Shown here piece by piece: positions 1 to 8,313 of a stretch of 64,000 bases of DNA (positions are counted from its first letter, which is position 1; each line of letters begins with the position of its first letter). Source of the stretch: Gallibacterium genomosp. 3 (GTDB lineage Bacteria > Pseudomonadota > Gammaproteobacteria > Enterobacterales > Pasteurellaceae); contig NZ_JTJR01000008.1 in the NCBI RefSeq assembly GCF_001678475.1, positions 27,991-91,990 on the forward strand, written 5' to 3'. The translations under genes were made by a program, and so were the position numbers. Under the pieces are notes generated by a model, which made no database searches, was not told the DNA's origin, and saw only the letters and a list, made by a program, of their open reading frames with translations.

Positions 1-211
1 GATCTAATGACGTTGTTTCTGGACAATTAACATTAATCTCAAATACCAATAAACCTTCTGCAGAAAAACGATAGGTAACGGGAATTTCTCGTCCAATAAT
101 TTGCCCATTGTAACGCCAAGCATCAATCAACTGGTTGCAATAATGTAAGCCTTGATTAATATCATAACGCTGTTGTTTTTCTGTCAGAAACGTGACTTTG
201 GTTAAATACAT
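1..211 (-). CDS. N-terminal fragment of an unrecognised protein (possibly the Zn-ribbon DUF2310 family)
   Basis: An open minus-strand frame starts at an ATG at 211 and runs off the left edge, giving the first 70 residues of a protein that begins MYLTKVTFLTEKQQ. The preceding bases contain AGGAAAATTTA, a weak ribosome site. It lies head to head with yqcC-truC. From memory of Pasteurellaceae gene order, a small Zn-ribbon DUF2310 protein occurs beside yqcC, and this N-terminus could be that protein. The cysteine-rich part that would prove it lies outside the window, so the family is a guess while the coding call is fairly safe. Confidence 0.6.
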   Translation of the reverse strand, partial: MYLTKVTFLTEKQQRYDINQGLHYCNQLIDAWRYNGQIIGREIPVTYRFSAEGLLVFEINVNCPETTSLD

Positions 212-298
212 TAAATTTTCCTGTAAATGCAGCAAAGAGCATATACTATGCTTTTTTGACAAGAATCTAAATATCTAATCATAAAAATGCGAGGAGTT

Positions 299-619
299 AT
301 GCAAAAAACAGCCTTATTAGTGGATTATCTCAATGAATTACAGCAAATCATGCAACAACATCAATTATGGCAACAGCAGCCACCTGCCGAATCAGCTTTT
401 GCCAGCCAGCAACCTTTTGCCGTGGATACCATGGAAGCAACCGAGTGGTTACAATGGATTTTTATTCCAAGAATGTTGGCTTTAATTGAAGCAGATGCAC
501 CATTACCAACGGTAATTGCTATTACCCCTTACTTAGAAGAAGCCTTAAAAGAACATCCTCATCTACCAAGATTATTGGTTCCAATCCAAAAAATTGAGGT
601 GTTATTAACCAATGGATAA
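299..619 (+). CDS. yqcC: YqcC family protein
   Basis: A small, probably cytosolic protein of 106 residues, of unknown biochemical role, that accompanies truC in E. coli and relatives. The central motif DTMEATEWLQWIFIPRM matches the conserved DTMEPLEWLQW-IPRM core of E. coli YqcC, and the length agrees (about 109). The frame opens at an ATG at 287, but the ATG at 299 aligns exactly with the E. coli N-terminus and follows GAGGAG, although with only two bases between. A TTGACA-like -35 element lies at 256-261. The stop overlaps the truC start by 8 bases, so the two are probably translated together. Confidence 0.9.
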   Translation: MQKTALLVDYLNELQQIMQQHQLWQQQPPAESAFASQQPFAVDTMEATEWLQWIFIPRMLALIEADAPLPTVIAITPYLEEALKEHPHLPRLLVPIQKIEVLLTNG

Positions 620-1343
620 GCCACAACCATTAGAAATTTTGTATCAAGACGAGCATTTAATTGCAGTGAATAAACCAGCAGGAATGTTAGTACACCGCAG
701 TTGGCTAGATAAACACGAAACAGAATTTGTTATGCAAAGGTTACGTGATCAAATCGGTCAATATGTTTTTCCGATTCATCGTTTAGATCGTCCTACTTCA
801 GGGGTATTACTGTTTGCATTAAATAGTGAAATAGCAACGCAAATGTGCCTACAATTTGAAAACAAATTGGTAGAGAAGCGCTATTTAGCGGTTGTACGAG
901 GTTATTTACGAGGAAAAGACCGTATTGATTATCCGTTAAAGCCGAAACTTGATAAAATTGCAGATAAATTTGCGCGTACAGATAAAGAAGCACAACAAGC
1001 GATCTCTGATTATCGTAGTCTGGCAACAATGGAATTGCCTCTGCAAGTTGGACGTTATCCAACAGCGCGTTATAGTTTAGTTCAACTAACTCCTCATACA
1101 GGGCGTAAACACCAATTAAGACGCCATTTAAAGCATATTTTCCACCCCATTATTGGCGATACACAATATGGGGATTTGCACCAAAATCGGGCTTTTGCTG
1201 ATTATTTTGCGGTAAACCGCTTATTATTACATTCTGAAAGTTTGACACTATTTCATCCAATTACTAAACAAAAGTTAGAAATTATCGCACCATTAGATCA
1301 AAACTTCCTGAAAATAAAGAATATTTTTTATGCAAAACTCTAA
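612..1343 (+). CDS. truC: tRNA pseudouridine(65) synthase TruC
   Basis: Converts uridine 65 in the acceptor/T-stem region of certain tRNAs to pseudouridine in the cytosol. The 243 residues form an RluA-type catalytic domain. The signature HRLDRPTSGVLLFAL sits at residues 56-70, with Asp59 as the predicted catalytic nucleophile. Further RluA-family blocks are the N-terminal LIAVNKPAGMLVH and the later GRKHQLRRHLKH, where TGRxHQxRxH is typical. The start lies inside yqcC (8-base overlap), which indicates coupling. The E. coli protein is about 260 residues, so this copy is full length. No obvious terminator follows. Confidence 0.95.
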   Translation: MDKPQPLEILYQDEHLIAVNKPAGMLVHRSWLDKHETEFVMQRLRDQIGQYVFPIHRLDRPTSGVLLFALNSEIATQMCLQFENKLVEKRYLAVVRGYLRGKDRIDYPLKPKLDKIADKFARTDKEAQQAISDYRSLATMELPLQVGRYPTARYSLVQLTPHTGRKHQLRRHLKHIFHPIIGDTQYGDLHQNRAFADYFAVNRLLLHSESLTLFHPITKQKLEIIAPLDQNFLKIKNIFYAKL

Positions 1344-1385
1344 CCCTTTTGCTAAAAAAACGTGATTTTTTTGTGACAATTCTTC

Positions 1386-1403
1386 AACTTTTTAGAAAAA
1401 GTT
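1386..1403. repeat. Perfect inverted repeat upstream of the TAXI-TRAP genes
   Basis: AACTTTTT, a 2-base spacer AG, then AAAAAGTT. It lies about 110 bases before the TAXI binding-protein gene and 43 bases after truC. It has no GC core, so it is a poor terminator; an operator for the transporter operon is possible. No regulator family is recognised from it. Confidence 0.35.
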
Positions 1404-1514
1404 ACGCTTCATTATTGCAAATTGTTTGGTTGTCTTGTATATCTAATCATTGCGTCAGGTGTGTAACTTGATTCTGCAAACATAATATCTCACCTTTATT
1501 CAAGAGGAACTACA

Positions 1515-2474
1515 ATGAAAAATTTATTCAAATTAGGTATGGTAACCAGCTTGATGCTTACCTCTGCATCAGTTATGGCGGAAGATAAATTTGTTACTAT
1601 CGGTACTGGTGGTCAAACAGGTGTTTACTATGTCGTTGGCCAATCAATTTGCCAATTAGTGAATCGTGATACAGCAAAAACAGGTTTAAAATGTAATGCA
1701 CCATCAACTGGAGCATCTGTGGCAAACTTAAACGGTATTGCTAATAAACAATTAGATATGGGGATTGCTCAATCTGACTGGCAATATCACGCTTACCACG
1801 GTACAAGCTCTTTTGAAGGTAAGAAAAATGAAAAATTGAGAGCGGTATTCTCAATTCACCCAGAACCATTCACTGTAATGGCTCGTGATGACTCAGGTAT
1901 CAAATCATTTGATGACTTAAAAGGTAAACGTGTAAATGTGGGTGACCCAGGTTCAGGTACACGTGCAACTATGAATGTAATCTTAAAAGCGAAAGGTTGG
2001 GATGATTCAGTATTTAAAGTGGCTTCTGAATTAAAACCTGCTGAAATGGCATCAGTAATGTGTGATAACAACTTAGATGCAATTACTTATAACGTAGGTC
2101 ACCCAAATGGTGCGTTAAAAGAAGCAGCAGCATCTTGTGATGCACACTTAGTTCCAGTCACTGGTCCTGCGATTGATAAATTAGTTGCAGATAACCCTTA
2201 CTATGCGAAAGCAGTTATCCCAGGTGGACTTTATAAAGGTTCAGATCAACCAGTAGATACTTTCGGGGTATATGCAACATTAGTATCATCAACAGATGTT
2301 TCACCAGATGTTGTTTATCAAGTTGTGAAAGCAGTGTTTGATAACTTTGATCGTTTCAAACGTTTACACCCAGCATTTGCAAACTTGAAAGAATCTGAAA
2401 TGATTAAAAATGCGTTATCCGCACCATTACATGAAGGTGCAGTTCGTTACTATAAAGAACGTGGCTGGATGTAA
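1515..2474 (+). CDS. TAXI family TRAP transporter solute-binding protein
   Basis: Periplasmic receptor that captures a carboxylate or amino acid-type substrate and hands it to the TRAP permease encoded next. The 319-residue product starts with a clear signal peptide (MKNLFKLGMVTSL..., likely cut after SVMA near residue 22). TAXI hallmarks follow: FVTIGTGGQTGVYYVVG at the mature N-terminus, and later GKRVNVGDPGSGTRATM, a ligand-loop block typical of the family. AAGAGGAA precedes the ATG. Two cysteines near residues 46 and 60 and others could form disulfides. The substrate cannot be told from sequence; glutamate or other dicarboxylates are known for some TAXI proteins. Confidence 0.93.
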   Translation: MKNLFKLGMVTSLMLTSASVMAEDKFVTIGTGGQTGVYYVVGQSICQLVNRDTAKTGLKCNAPSTGASVANLNGIANKQLDMGIAQSDWQYHAYHGTSSFEGKKNEKLRAVFSIHPEPFTVMARDDSGIKSFDDLKGKRVNVGDPGSGTRATMNVILKAKGWDDSVFKVASELKPAEMASVMCDNNLDAITYNVGHPNGALKEAAASCDAHLVPVTGPAIDKLVADNPYYAKAVIPGGLYKGSDQPVDTFGVYATLVSSTDVSPDVVYQVVKAVFDNFDRFKRLHPAFANLKESEMIKNALSAPLHEGAVRYYKERGWM

Positions 2475-2502
2475 TGTATCATTTATAAAAATGACAATAT
2501 TT

Positions 2503-2526
2503 AAGGCAGGTCTTCCTGCCTTTTTT
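2503..2526 (+). terminator. Intrinsic terminator between binding protein and permease
   Basis: GGCAGG (2505-2510), loop TCTT, CCTGCC (2515-2520), then six T. It lies between two co-directional genes of one transporter, so it probably works as a partial terminator that leaves the binding protein more abundant than the permease. Confidence 0.85.
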
Positions 2527-2562
2527 CGGTTTTTTGGATTTTGATTTTAGGAGAGAGAAGAA

Positions 2563-5214
2563 ATGACCTCAGTAACAAAACAAAATACTGTTGATCTTGA
2601 AGATCTTCAGGATATGGTCGCCTCAAATGATAGCGGTGGTCGAAATCCTTATGGCTTCTCCAAATATGTGATTATTTGGACAGCTATTGCTTGGTCGTTA
2701 TTTCAAATTTATTATGCATCACCGTTGCCATTCTGGTTACAAGAAATCATCAAAAGTCTAGGTTTAGGCGTTAATGTGGTGATCGATGATACAAAAGCAC
2801 GTTCTATCCACTTAGCTTTTGCGATTTTCTTGGCTTATCTATCGTACCCAGCATTTAAACGTTCGCCAAAACAACATATTCCTGTTATTGATTGGATCTT
2901 TGCTGTGGTTGGTGCTGTATTATGTCTTTACCCAATTATTTTTTATAGCGAATTAGTTACTCGTTTTGGAGCGCCAAATTTACAAGATATTATTGTAGGT
3001 ATCATTGGTATTTTGCTGTTGTTAGAAGGGACAAGACGCAGTTTAGGTTTACCGTTAGTGGTTATCGCAATTGTCTTCTTACTCTATAACTATTTTGGTC
3101 AATTCTTCCCAAGCAGTTGGTTAGTAAGCCATAGAACAGGAACCTTATCCCATATTATCAACCAACAATGGGTAACGACTGAAGGTGTATTCGGTGTAGC
3201 ACTAGGGGTATCAACAAAATATGTATTCTTGTTTGTGTTATTTGGGGCATTATTGGATAAAGCAGGTGCGGGGAATTATTTCATCAAAACTGCTTTTGCT
3301 TATTTAGGACATTTACGTGGTGGTCCGGCGAAAGCGGCGGTTGTGGCTTCTGGATTGACAGGTTTAATTTCCGGTTCATCTATCGCTAACGTGGTTACAA
3401 CAGGTACCTTTACCATTCCAATGATGAAGCGAGTTGGTTTCTCTGCGGAAAAAGCAGGGGCAGTTGAAGTGGCCTCGTCAGTAAATGGACAAATTATGCC
3501 ACCAGTAATGGGAGCTGCTGCTTTCTTGATGATTGAGTATATCAATATGCCATATAACGAATTGATTACTCATGCGTTTTTACCAGCAGTTATTTCTTAT
3601 ATTGCGTTGGTTTATATCGTGCACTTAGAGGCTTGCAAATTAAATCTACAAGGTTTACCACGTCAAGATGTTGCGAAACCTTGGGTTGTGACAGTGTTAC
3701 GTACTTTATCAACTTTTATCATCATCTGTTTGCTTTATTTTGCCGTTGAGTTTGGTTTAGGTTGGTTAAAAGTGGTAACACCTGACTTTGCCTTTGTCAT
3801 TGTTTGTGTGTTATTAGCGATTATCTATCTACTCTTGCTTTATCGTGTATCAACATTCCCAGATTTAGAAATTGATGATCCGAATCAAGAAGTTGTGGTA
3901 TTACCAAAAGCAAAACCAACAGTTAATGCAGGGCTTCATTTCTTATTGCCTGTCGTTATCTTGATTTGGTGTTTGATGGTAGAACGTTTATCACCGGGGT
4001 TATCTGCATTCTGGGGAACAATGGCTTTAACCATCATTCTGTTAACGCAACGTCCACTATTAGCGTATTTCCGTAAGCAAGGTGGTTATGCAGAGAACTT
4101 TAAACAAGGCTTACAAGAATTAATTAACGGTTTAGAAACGGGTGCTCGCAATATGATCGGTATCGGTATTGCGACAGCAACCGCAGGGATTATCGTTGGT
4201 GTTGTGGCATTGACTGGTTTCGGTGTACAGCTTTCAGGCATTATCGAAATTTTATCAATGGGCAACATTTTATTAATGTTGATCCTCGTAGCAGGCTTTA
4301 GTTTGATTTTAGGGATGGGATTACCAACCACAGCTAACTATATCGTAGTTTCTTCCTTGATGGCTGGTGTAATTGTTGAGGTTGGTCGCCAAAATGGATT
4401 AATTGTACCGTTAATTGCAGTGCATTTATTCGTATTCTATTTTGGAATTATGGCGGACGTAACTCCACCAGTAGGCTTAGCCTCTTTTGCTGCTGCCGCA
4501 GTATCAGGTGGTAATCCGATTAAGACCGGTATGGTGGCATTCTTCTATAGTATGCGTACGGCATTATTGCCATTCCTATTTATCTTCAATACAGATTTGC
4601 TATTACTTCATGTTGATTTCTTCCATGCAGTATTAGTGTTCTTTGTGGCGACGATAGCGATGTTTGCCTTTACTGCAGCGACAATGGGCTGGTTTATTAC
4701 TAAAAATAAATGGTGGGAAACTTTAGTCTTATTATTAGTGGCATTTATGCTATTTAGACCAGGATTCTTTATGGAATATGTGTCACCAAGCCAACGCCAT
4801 ATTCAACCAGATCATTTAGTTGAACAAGTTGCACATTCGCCAGTAGGTGGACCATTAATGTTAAAAGTTTCTGGGATTAACCCTTATGGTAAACCAATAG
4901 AGTTTTATGCAGAGCTTAAAGTGCCAGCAGGGCAAACTGGGGAAGAACGTTTACAAAAAATGGGCTTAACCTTATTAGCAACAAATGAACAAATTGAGGT
5001 TGGAGGTGAACAGATTAATAAGATTATTATTGATAATGTTGAGATTGATTCTCCAGCAGCAAAAGCAAACTTAAATTGGGATCAAGTGATCTTAGATGTT
5101 GCAGTTCCAGTGAAAGGTGCTTTAAACAAAGAGTGGATGTTCATTCCAGCATTATTAATTTTATTAGCATTAGTATGGCATCAACGTCGCCGAGTCAAAA
5201 AAGAGGGGAAATAA
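2563..5214 (+). CDS. TRAP transporter fused large/small permease (DctQM type, with C-terminal DUF3394-like domain)
   Basis: Inner-membrane sodium- or proton-coupled permease that works with the TAXI receptor encoded upstream. The 883-residue product fuses the 4-TM small subunit (hydrophobic segments in about residues 30-200) to the 12-TM DctM-like large subunit. Family motifs include a glycine-rich GLTGLISGSSIANVVTTG stretch, the conserved GMGLPTTANYIVVSSL, and DVTPPVGLASFAAAA. After the last permease helices there is a soluble segment of about 130 residues and a final helix followed by HQRRRVKK. This fits the DUF3394 extension often found on TAXI-associated fused permeases. GGAGAGAG precedes the ATG, and the usp gene follows after 3 bases. 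Confidence 0.92.
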   Translation: MTSVTKQNTVDLEDLQDMVASNDSGGRNPYGFSKYVIIWTAIAWSLFQIYYASPLPFWLQEIIKSLGLGVNVVIDDTKARSIHLAFAIFLAYLSYPAFKRSPKQHIPVIDWIFAVVGAVLCLYPIIFYSELVTRFGAPNLQDIIVGIIGILLLLEGTRRSLGLPLVVIAIVFLLYNYFGQFFPSSWLVSHRTGTLSHIINQQWVTTEGVFGVALGVSTKYVFLFVLFGALLDKAGAGNYFIKTAFAYLGHLRGGPAKAAVVASGLTGLISGSSIANVVTTGTFTIPMMKRVGFSAEKAGAVEVASSVNGQIMPPVMGAAAFLMIEYINMPYNELITHAFLPAVISYIALVYIVHLEACKLNLQGLPRQDVAKPWVVTVLRTLSTFIIICLLYFAVEFGLGWLKVVTPDFAFVIVCVLLAIIYLLLLYRVSTFPDLEIDDPNQEVVVLPKAKPTVNAGLHFLLPVVILIWCLMVERLSPGLSAFWGTMALTIILLTQRPLLAYFRKQGGYAENFKQGLQELINGLETGARNMIGIGIATATAGIIVGVVALTGFGVQLSGIIEILSMGNILLMLILVAGFSLILGMGLPTTANYIVVSSLMAGVIVEVGRQNGLIVPLIAVHLFVFYFGIMADVTPPVGLASFAAAAVSGGNPIKTGMVAFFYSMRTALLPFLFIFNTDLLLLHVDFFHAVLVFFVATIAMFAFTAATMGWFITKNKWWETLVLLLVAFMLFRPGFFMEYVSPSQRHIQPDHLVEQVAHSPVGGPLMLKVSGINPYGKPIEFYAELKVPAGQTGEERLQKMGLTLLATNEQIEVGGEQINKIIIDNVEIDSPAAKANLNWDQVILDVAVPVKGALNKEWMFIPALLILLALVWHQRRRVKKEGK

Positions 5215-5217
5215 AAG

Positions 5218-5646
5218 ATGACGTTATTTAATAAAATTTTAATTGCTGTAGATTTAAGTTATTTAGAGGGAGCTAAAAAGGCGGTGAAAACCGCCTTAGC
5301 GATGGTAGAGGGAAATCCTGATGCAGTATTGCGTGTGGTCAGCATTATTCCCCCACTAGGAAATAGCTTTGTATCTTCTTTATTGCCACGTAATTTTGAT
5401 AAAGATGTATTAGCCGAAGCACATAAACGTCTTCATGCTTTTACTGAAGAAAATTTCCCAAAAGAGTGCAAGGTGCAGCATATTGTAGCGCATGGCACTG
5501 TATATGAGGAAATTAACACGTTGGCACAAGAAAAAAATGTGGATTTGATTATTATGATGGCAACTAAACCGGGTAAACCGGGTTTAAGCTCTAATACGGT
5601 CAAAGTAGCACGTTTTAGTGAAAAACCAATTTTAATCTTACGTTAA
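5218..5646 (+). CDS. Universal stress protein (UspA family) linked to the TRAP transporter
   Basis: Small cytosolic nucleotide-binding protein of 142 residues. It has the Usp fold N-terminus FNKILIAVDLS and a C-terminal block close to the family ATP-loop pattern (GKPGLSSNT followed by VKVARFSEKPILIL). It lies 3 bases behind the TRAP permease gene, with its GAGGGG ribosome site inside that gene, so it is co-translated with the transporter. Usp proteins encoded next to TRAP transporters occur in other bacteria (TeaD regulating TeaABC in Halomonas is an example), so a regulatory role on this transporter is a fair inference. Binding of ATP is not shown. Confidence 0.9.
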   Translation: MTLFNKILIAVDLSYLEGAKKAVKTALAMVEGNPDAVLRVVSIIPPLGNSFVSSLLPRNFDKDVLAEAHKRLHAFTEENFPKECKVQHIVAHGTVYEEINTLAQEKNVDLIIMMATKPGKPGLSSNTVKVARFSEKPILILR

Positions 5647-5656
5647 TTGGAAAGAT

Positions 5657-5693
5657 AAAAAGGGCTTAACAGAAAATGTTAAGCCCTTTTTTT
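5657..5693. terminator. Bidirectional intrinsic terminator (usp / folX)
   Basis: Long stem AAAAGGGCTTAACA, loop GAAAA, TGTTAAGCCCTTTT with T-runs on both sides. It ends the TAXI-TRAP-usp operon on the plus strand and folX on the minus strand. Confidence 0.9.
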
Positions 5694-5702
5694 ATAGAAA
5701 AA

Positions 5703-6071
5703 TCAATCCCTCTCATACCGCAATCGCAATGACACCGAATCCGCATAACGCAATGCAAAAGGTTTCGCAATTTCCACTTCTGCCCATTCAACTGCTTCCG
5801 GTTCTGCCACAATTTCTAACACTTCACGCACCATCCTTTCTAATAGTGCAAATTCGTGTGTTTCCACATATTGAATCACTTTCTTAGTAATAGTGCGATA
5901 ATTCAACGCATCATCAACATTATCGCTAAGGCTAGCTTTTTCACAGTTATAGCCAAGTTGAATTTGTAATACCACATCTTGTTTATTATTAATTTCTTCT
6001 TCTTTAATTCCAATGAACGTACGTAAACGTAAATCGCTAATAGTAATTATCGCTGAATTAATAATTGGCAT
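5703..6071 (-). CDS. folX: Dihydroneopterin triphosphate 2'-epimerase FolX
   Basis: Epimerises 7,8-dihydroneopterin triphosphate to the monapterin form, a branch of pterin metabolism. The 122-residue protein belongs to the FolB/FolX family. It is assigned to FolX rather than FolB because it keeps long E. coli FolX-like blocks: LRLRTFIGIKEEEINN-QD near residues 15-33, DALNYRTITK around 54-63, and FALRYADSVSLRLRY at the end. It is a separate unit facing tqsA across about 70 bases. CAAGGAGTTGTT-like sequence (AAGGAG) precedes the ATG. Confidence 0.9.
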   Translation of the reverse strand: MPIINSAIITISDLRLRTFIGIKEEEINNKQDVVLQIQLGYNCEKASLSDNVDDALNYRTITKKVIQYVETHEFALLERMVREVLEIVAEPEAVEWAEVEIAKPFALRYADSVSLRLRYERD

Positions 6072-6142
6072 AACAACTCCTTATCAGATAGTTTTTTTGC
6101 TATTATAACGTAGATTAAAAATGAGATTGAATAGGAAATCGT

Positions 6143-7189
6143 ATGGAAAACAATATTGGCAAGCAAAATATAATTACAGTGTTAATTACATTAGCTTGCC
6201 TTGTGATTATTTTAGCGGGAATTAAAGCTGCGGTTGAGATTGTTGTGCCATTTTTATTAGCATTATTCCTTGCCATTATTTGTACACCGCTGATTAATTT
6301 TTTAGTGAAATTAAAAGTGCCTTTATGGCTTGCGGTGATTACGTTATTAGGCTTAATTGTCATTACCTTAACTTCATTTGCAGGATTAGTCGGTAATGCA
6401 GTTAATGAATTTTCTGCATCTATTCCAGAGTATAAACAGCTATTAGCACAACGGATTGCCAGTTTAGCGCCGATTATGGAGCGTTTTGATTTGTATCGTT
6501 TTATTCCAACTAATTTAGTACAAGAACACTTAGATCCAAGCATTATAATGGGCCTTATCCGCCGTTTATTAGCAGGAATTTCTGGAGTGATTACAAATGG
6601 TTTTGTTTTATTACTTATCGTGGTGTTTATGCTGTTTGAAGCACCAAGTATGAAACAAAAATTAGCGATCTTTTTTGCCAATAATCGAGAAGAGCGGAAA
6701 GAGTTAGAAAATATCCAACGGGTGTTAAATAGTGTGATTAGCTATTTAGCGATAAAAACCTTTGTCAGCTTAGTAACTGGAATTTTAGTCTGGGCAGCGT
6801 TAGTGATTTTAGATGTGCAATATGCCGTATTATGGGGAACAATTGCTTTTTTATTAAATTATATTCCTAATATCGGTTCGGTCTTGGCTGCTATTCCAGT
6901 GATCATTCAAGCACTAATTTTAAATGGGTATAGTGATGGGCTATTTGTGGCGATTGCATTTTTAGCAATCAATATGGTGATGGGAAATATAGTTGAACCT
7001 CGAATGATGGGGCGCACCTTAGGGCTATCAACTTTAGTCGTATTTATCTCATTAATTTTCTGGGGTTGGTTATTGGGATCAGTCGGTATGTTGTTATCTG
7101 TACCTTTAACGATGGCAGTAAAAATTGCTCTAGAATCAAGTGAGAAAACCAAAAAATACTCTTATTTATTAAGTGAAGGGAAAGAGTAG
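6143..7189 (+). CDS. tqsA: AI-2E family transporter TqsA
   Basis: Inner-membrane protein of the PerM/AI-2 exporter family, about 348 residues with roughly seven to eight hydrophobic segments. E. coli TqsA lowers intracellular autoinducer-2 and affects biofilm formation. The assignment rests on TqsA-specific stretches: IVVPFLLALFLAIICTPL near residue 30, FLLNYIPNIGSVLAAIPVI around 235-255, and the tail GLSTLVVFISLIFWGWLLG followed by VGMLLSVPLTM. It stands alone, with its own terminator. A general exporter of another substrate cannot be excluded, because members of this family are functionally diverse. Confidence 0.88.
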   Translation: MENNIGKQNIITVLITLACLVIILAGIKAAVEIVVPFLLALFLAIICTPLINFLVKLKVPLWLAVITLLGLIVITLTSFAGLVGNAVNEFSASIPEYKQLLAQRIASLAPIMERFDLYRFIPTNLVQEHLDPSIIMGLIRRLLAGISGVITNGFVLLLIVVFMLFEAPSMKQKLAIFFANNREERKELENIQRVLNSVISYLAIKTFVSLVTGILVWAALVILDVQYAVLWGTIAFLLNYIPNIGSVLAAIPVIIQALILNGYSDGLFVAIAFLAINMVMGNIVEPRMMGRTLGLSTLVVFISLIFWGWLLGSVGMLLSVPLTMAVKIALESSEKTKKYSYLLSEGKE

Positions 7190-7202
7190 ATGACTTATTA
7201 GC

Positions 7203-7244
7203 ATTACCCCTGCCGTTATCTATAAATGGCTGGGGTAATTTTTT
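7203..7244. terminator. Intrinsic terminator between convergent tqsA and lysO
   Basis: ATTACCCC (7203-7210) pairs with GGGGTAAT (7232-7239) across a 21-base loop that can pair further (TGCC with GGC), followed by T5 on the plus strand. It serves tqsA and possibly the converging lysO. Confidence 0.8.
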
Positions 7245-7250
7245 GCAATG

Positions 7251-8159
7251 TTACAACGGAATACTAATAAAAAACACCAATAACACAGGCACTAATAAAT
7301 TAATAATAAAGCCAAAACTTAACGCAAGGGGAACTGTTTCAATTCCACCAGAGCGTTGAATAATTGGTAAAGTGCAGTCTAAAGCAGTCGCACCAGCTAA
7401 ACCAACAGCGGTTGCACGATAATGACGCATAAAGAGGGGAATTAAAAATAAACTAGCCACTTCTCGTGATAGATCATTAAAAAAGGCAATACTGCCCCAG
7501 ATTGGTCCCCAAGCATCATTTAGCAATACGCTAGAAAGAGAATACCACCCCATACCAGAAGATACGGCTAATCCTTGTGTGATTGGCAGATTTAACGCTA
7601 AGGCAGCAATGATACCGCCAGCTAAAGAACTTACAGTAAAAACAACCGAAATACCAATTCCATGTTTATTAAAAAAGACTTGGCGTAGATTGATGCCACT
7701 ATTACGTAACTGAATTCCAACTAAGAAAATTAATACAATCAATACATAAGTGCTTGAACCATGCGGGATCAGGAAATAAGCCTTACTCAATAAGCCAAAA
7801 ATAGACCCTACTACCACCATACTACACATCTTTGCAGAATCGAGGATCATCTTTAAACGTGAAGGCATATTTTTCGCTGATTTTAAGGTCGGTGCATGAT
7901 AATAACGATCATATAGCCCTAAACCAGCAATATTTAATCCATGAATAATTAAGCTAAATACCGTCGCTTTAAACGCAATATTTGGTAAGGTTTGGGCAAG
8001 ATTGTCTAATTGCCCTAAAGAACATCCCATCACAAATAAAATCAGATATAAAAGCACCATAATGCTTTTATTGGTCCAGTGAATAAATGTGACGTTGTTA
8101 CTTTTTATTAAATATCCGAGAAATAAAGGTACTAATACAATCGCTAAACTTTCTAACAT
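7251..8159 (-). CDS. lysO: Lysine exporter LysO (YbjE family)
   Basis: Inner-membrane lysine exporter that protects against lysine or toxic analogues. The frame can be opened at a TTG at 8228, but the ATG at 8159 gives MLESLAIVLVPLFLGYLI, matching the E. coli LysO N-terminus, and about 302 residues (E. coli 299). No good ribosome site is seen for either. Diagnostic sequence lies in the C-terminal half: GMGWYSLSSVLLNDAWGP, FFNDLSRE, and the run GATALDCTLPIIQRSGG. It diverges from ybjD as in E. coli. Together with the lysine riboswitch-controlled transporter near 57 kb it suggests active control of the lysine pool. Confidence 0.9.
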   Translation of the reverse strand: MLESLAIVLVPLFLGYLIKSNNVTFIHWTNKSIMVLLYLILFVMGCSLGQLDNLAQTLPNIAFKATVFSLIIHGLNIAGLGLYDRYYHAPTLKSAKNMPSRLKMILDSAKMCSMVVVGSIFGLLSKAYFLIPHGSSTYVLIVLIFLVGIQLRNSGINLRQVFFNKHGIGISVVFTVSSLAGGIIAALALNLPITQGLAVSSGMGWYSLSSVLLNDAWGPIWGSIAFFNDLSREVASLFLIPLFMRHYRATAVGLAGATALDCTLPIIQRSGGIETVPLALSFGFIINLLVPVLLVFFISIPL

Positions 8160-8313
8160 ATAAAGTAAAACTAGGGTAAAAAATGACTGAAAGGCGACAA
8201 TGTATCGGTTATTAATAGTAAATGTCAAATAAAAAAGTCGATAGAGCTAACTAAAATCAATGGGTGTGCTAAGATGTGACAGAAATAATATTAAGCATAA
8301 AGGATAGCATTTT

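Noticed and set aside
5703..6071. Assignment as dihydroneopterin aldolase FolB
   Set aside because: The sequence blocks are those of FolX, so FolX is preferred, although both belong to one superfamily.
6115..6681. 188-codon frame on the minus strand within tqsA
   Set aside because: Entirely antisense to a well-matched membrane protein gene; a shadow produced by hydrophobic codon bias.
8160..8228. TTG-initiated extension of lysO
   Set aside because: No ribosome site at the TTG and homologues begin at the position of the later ATG.
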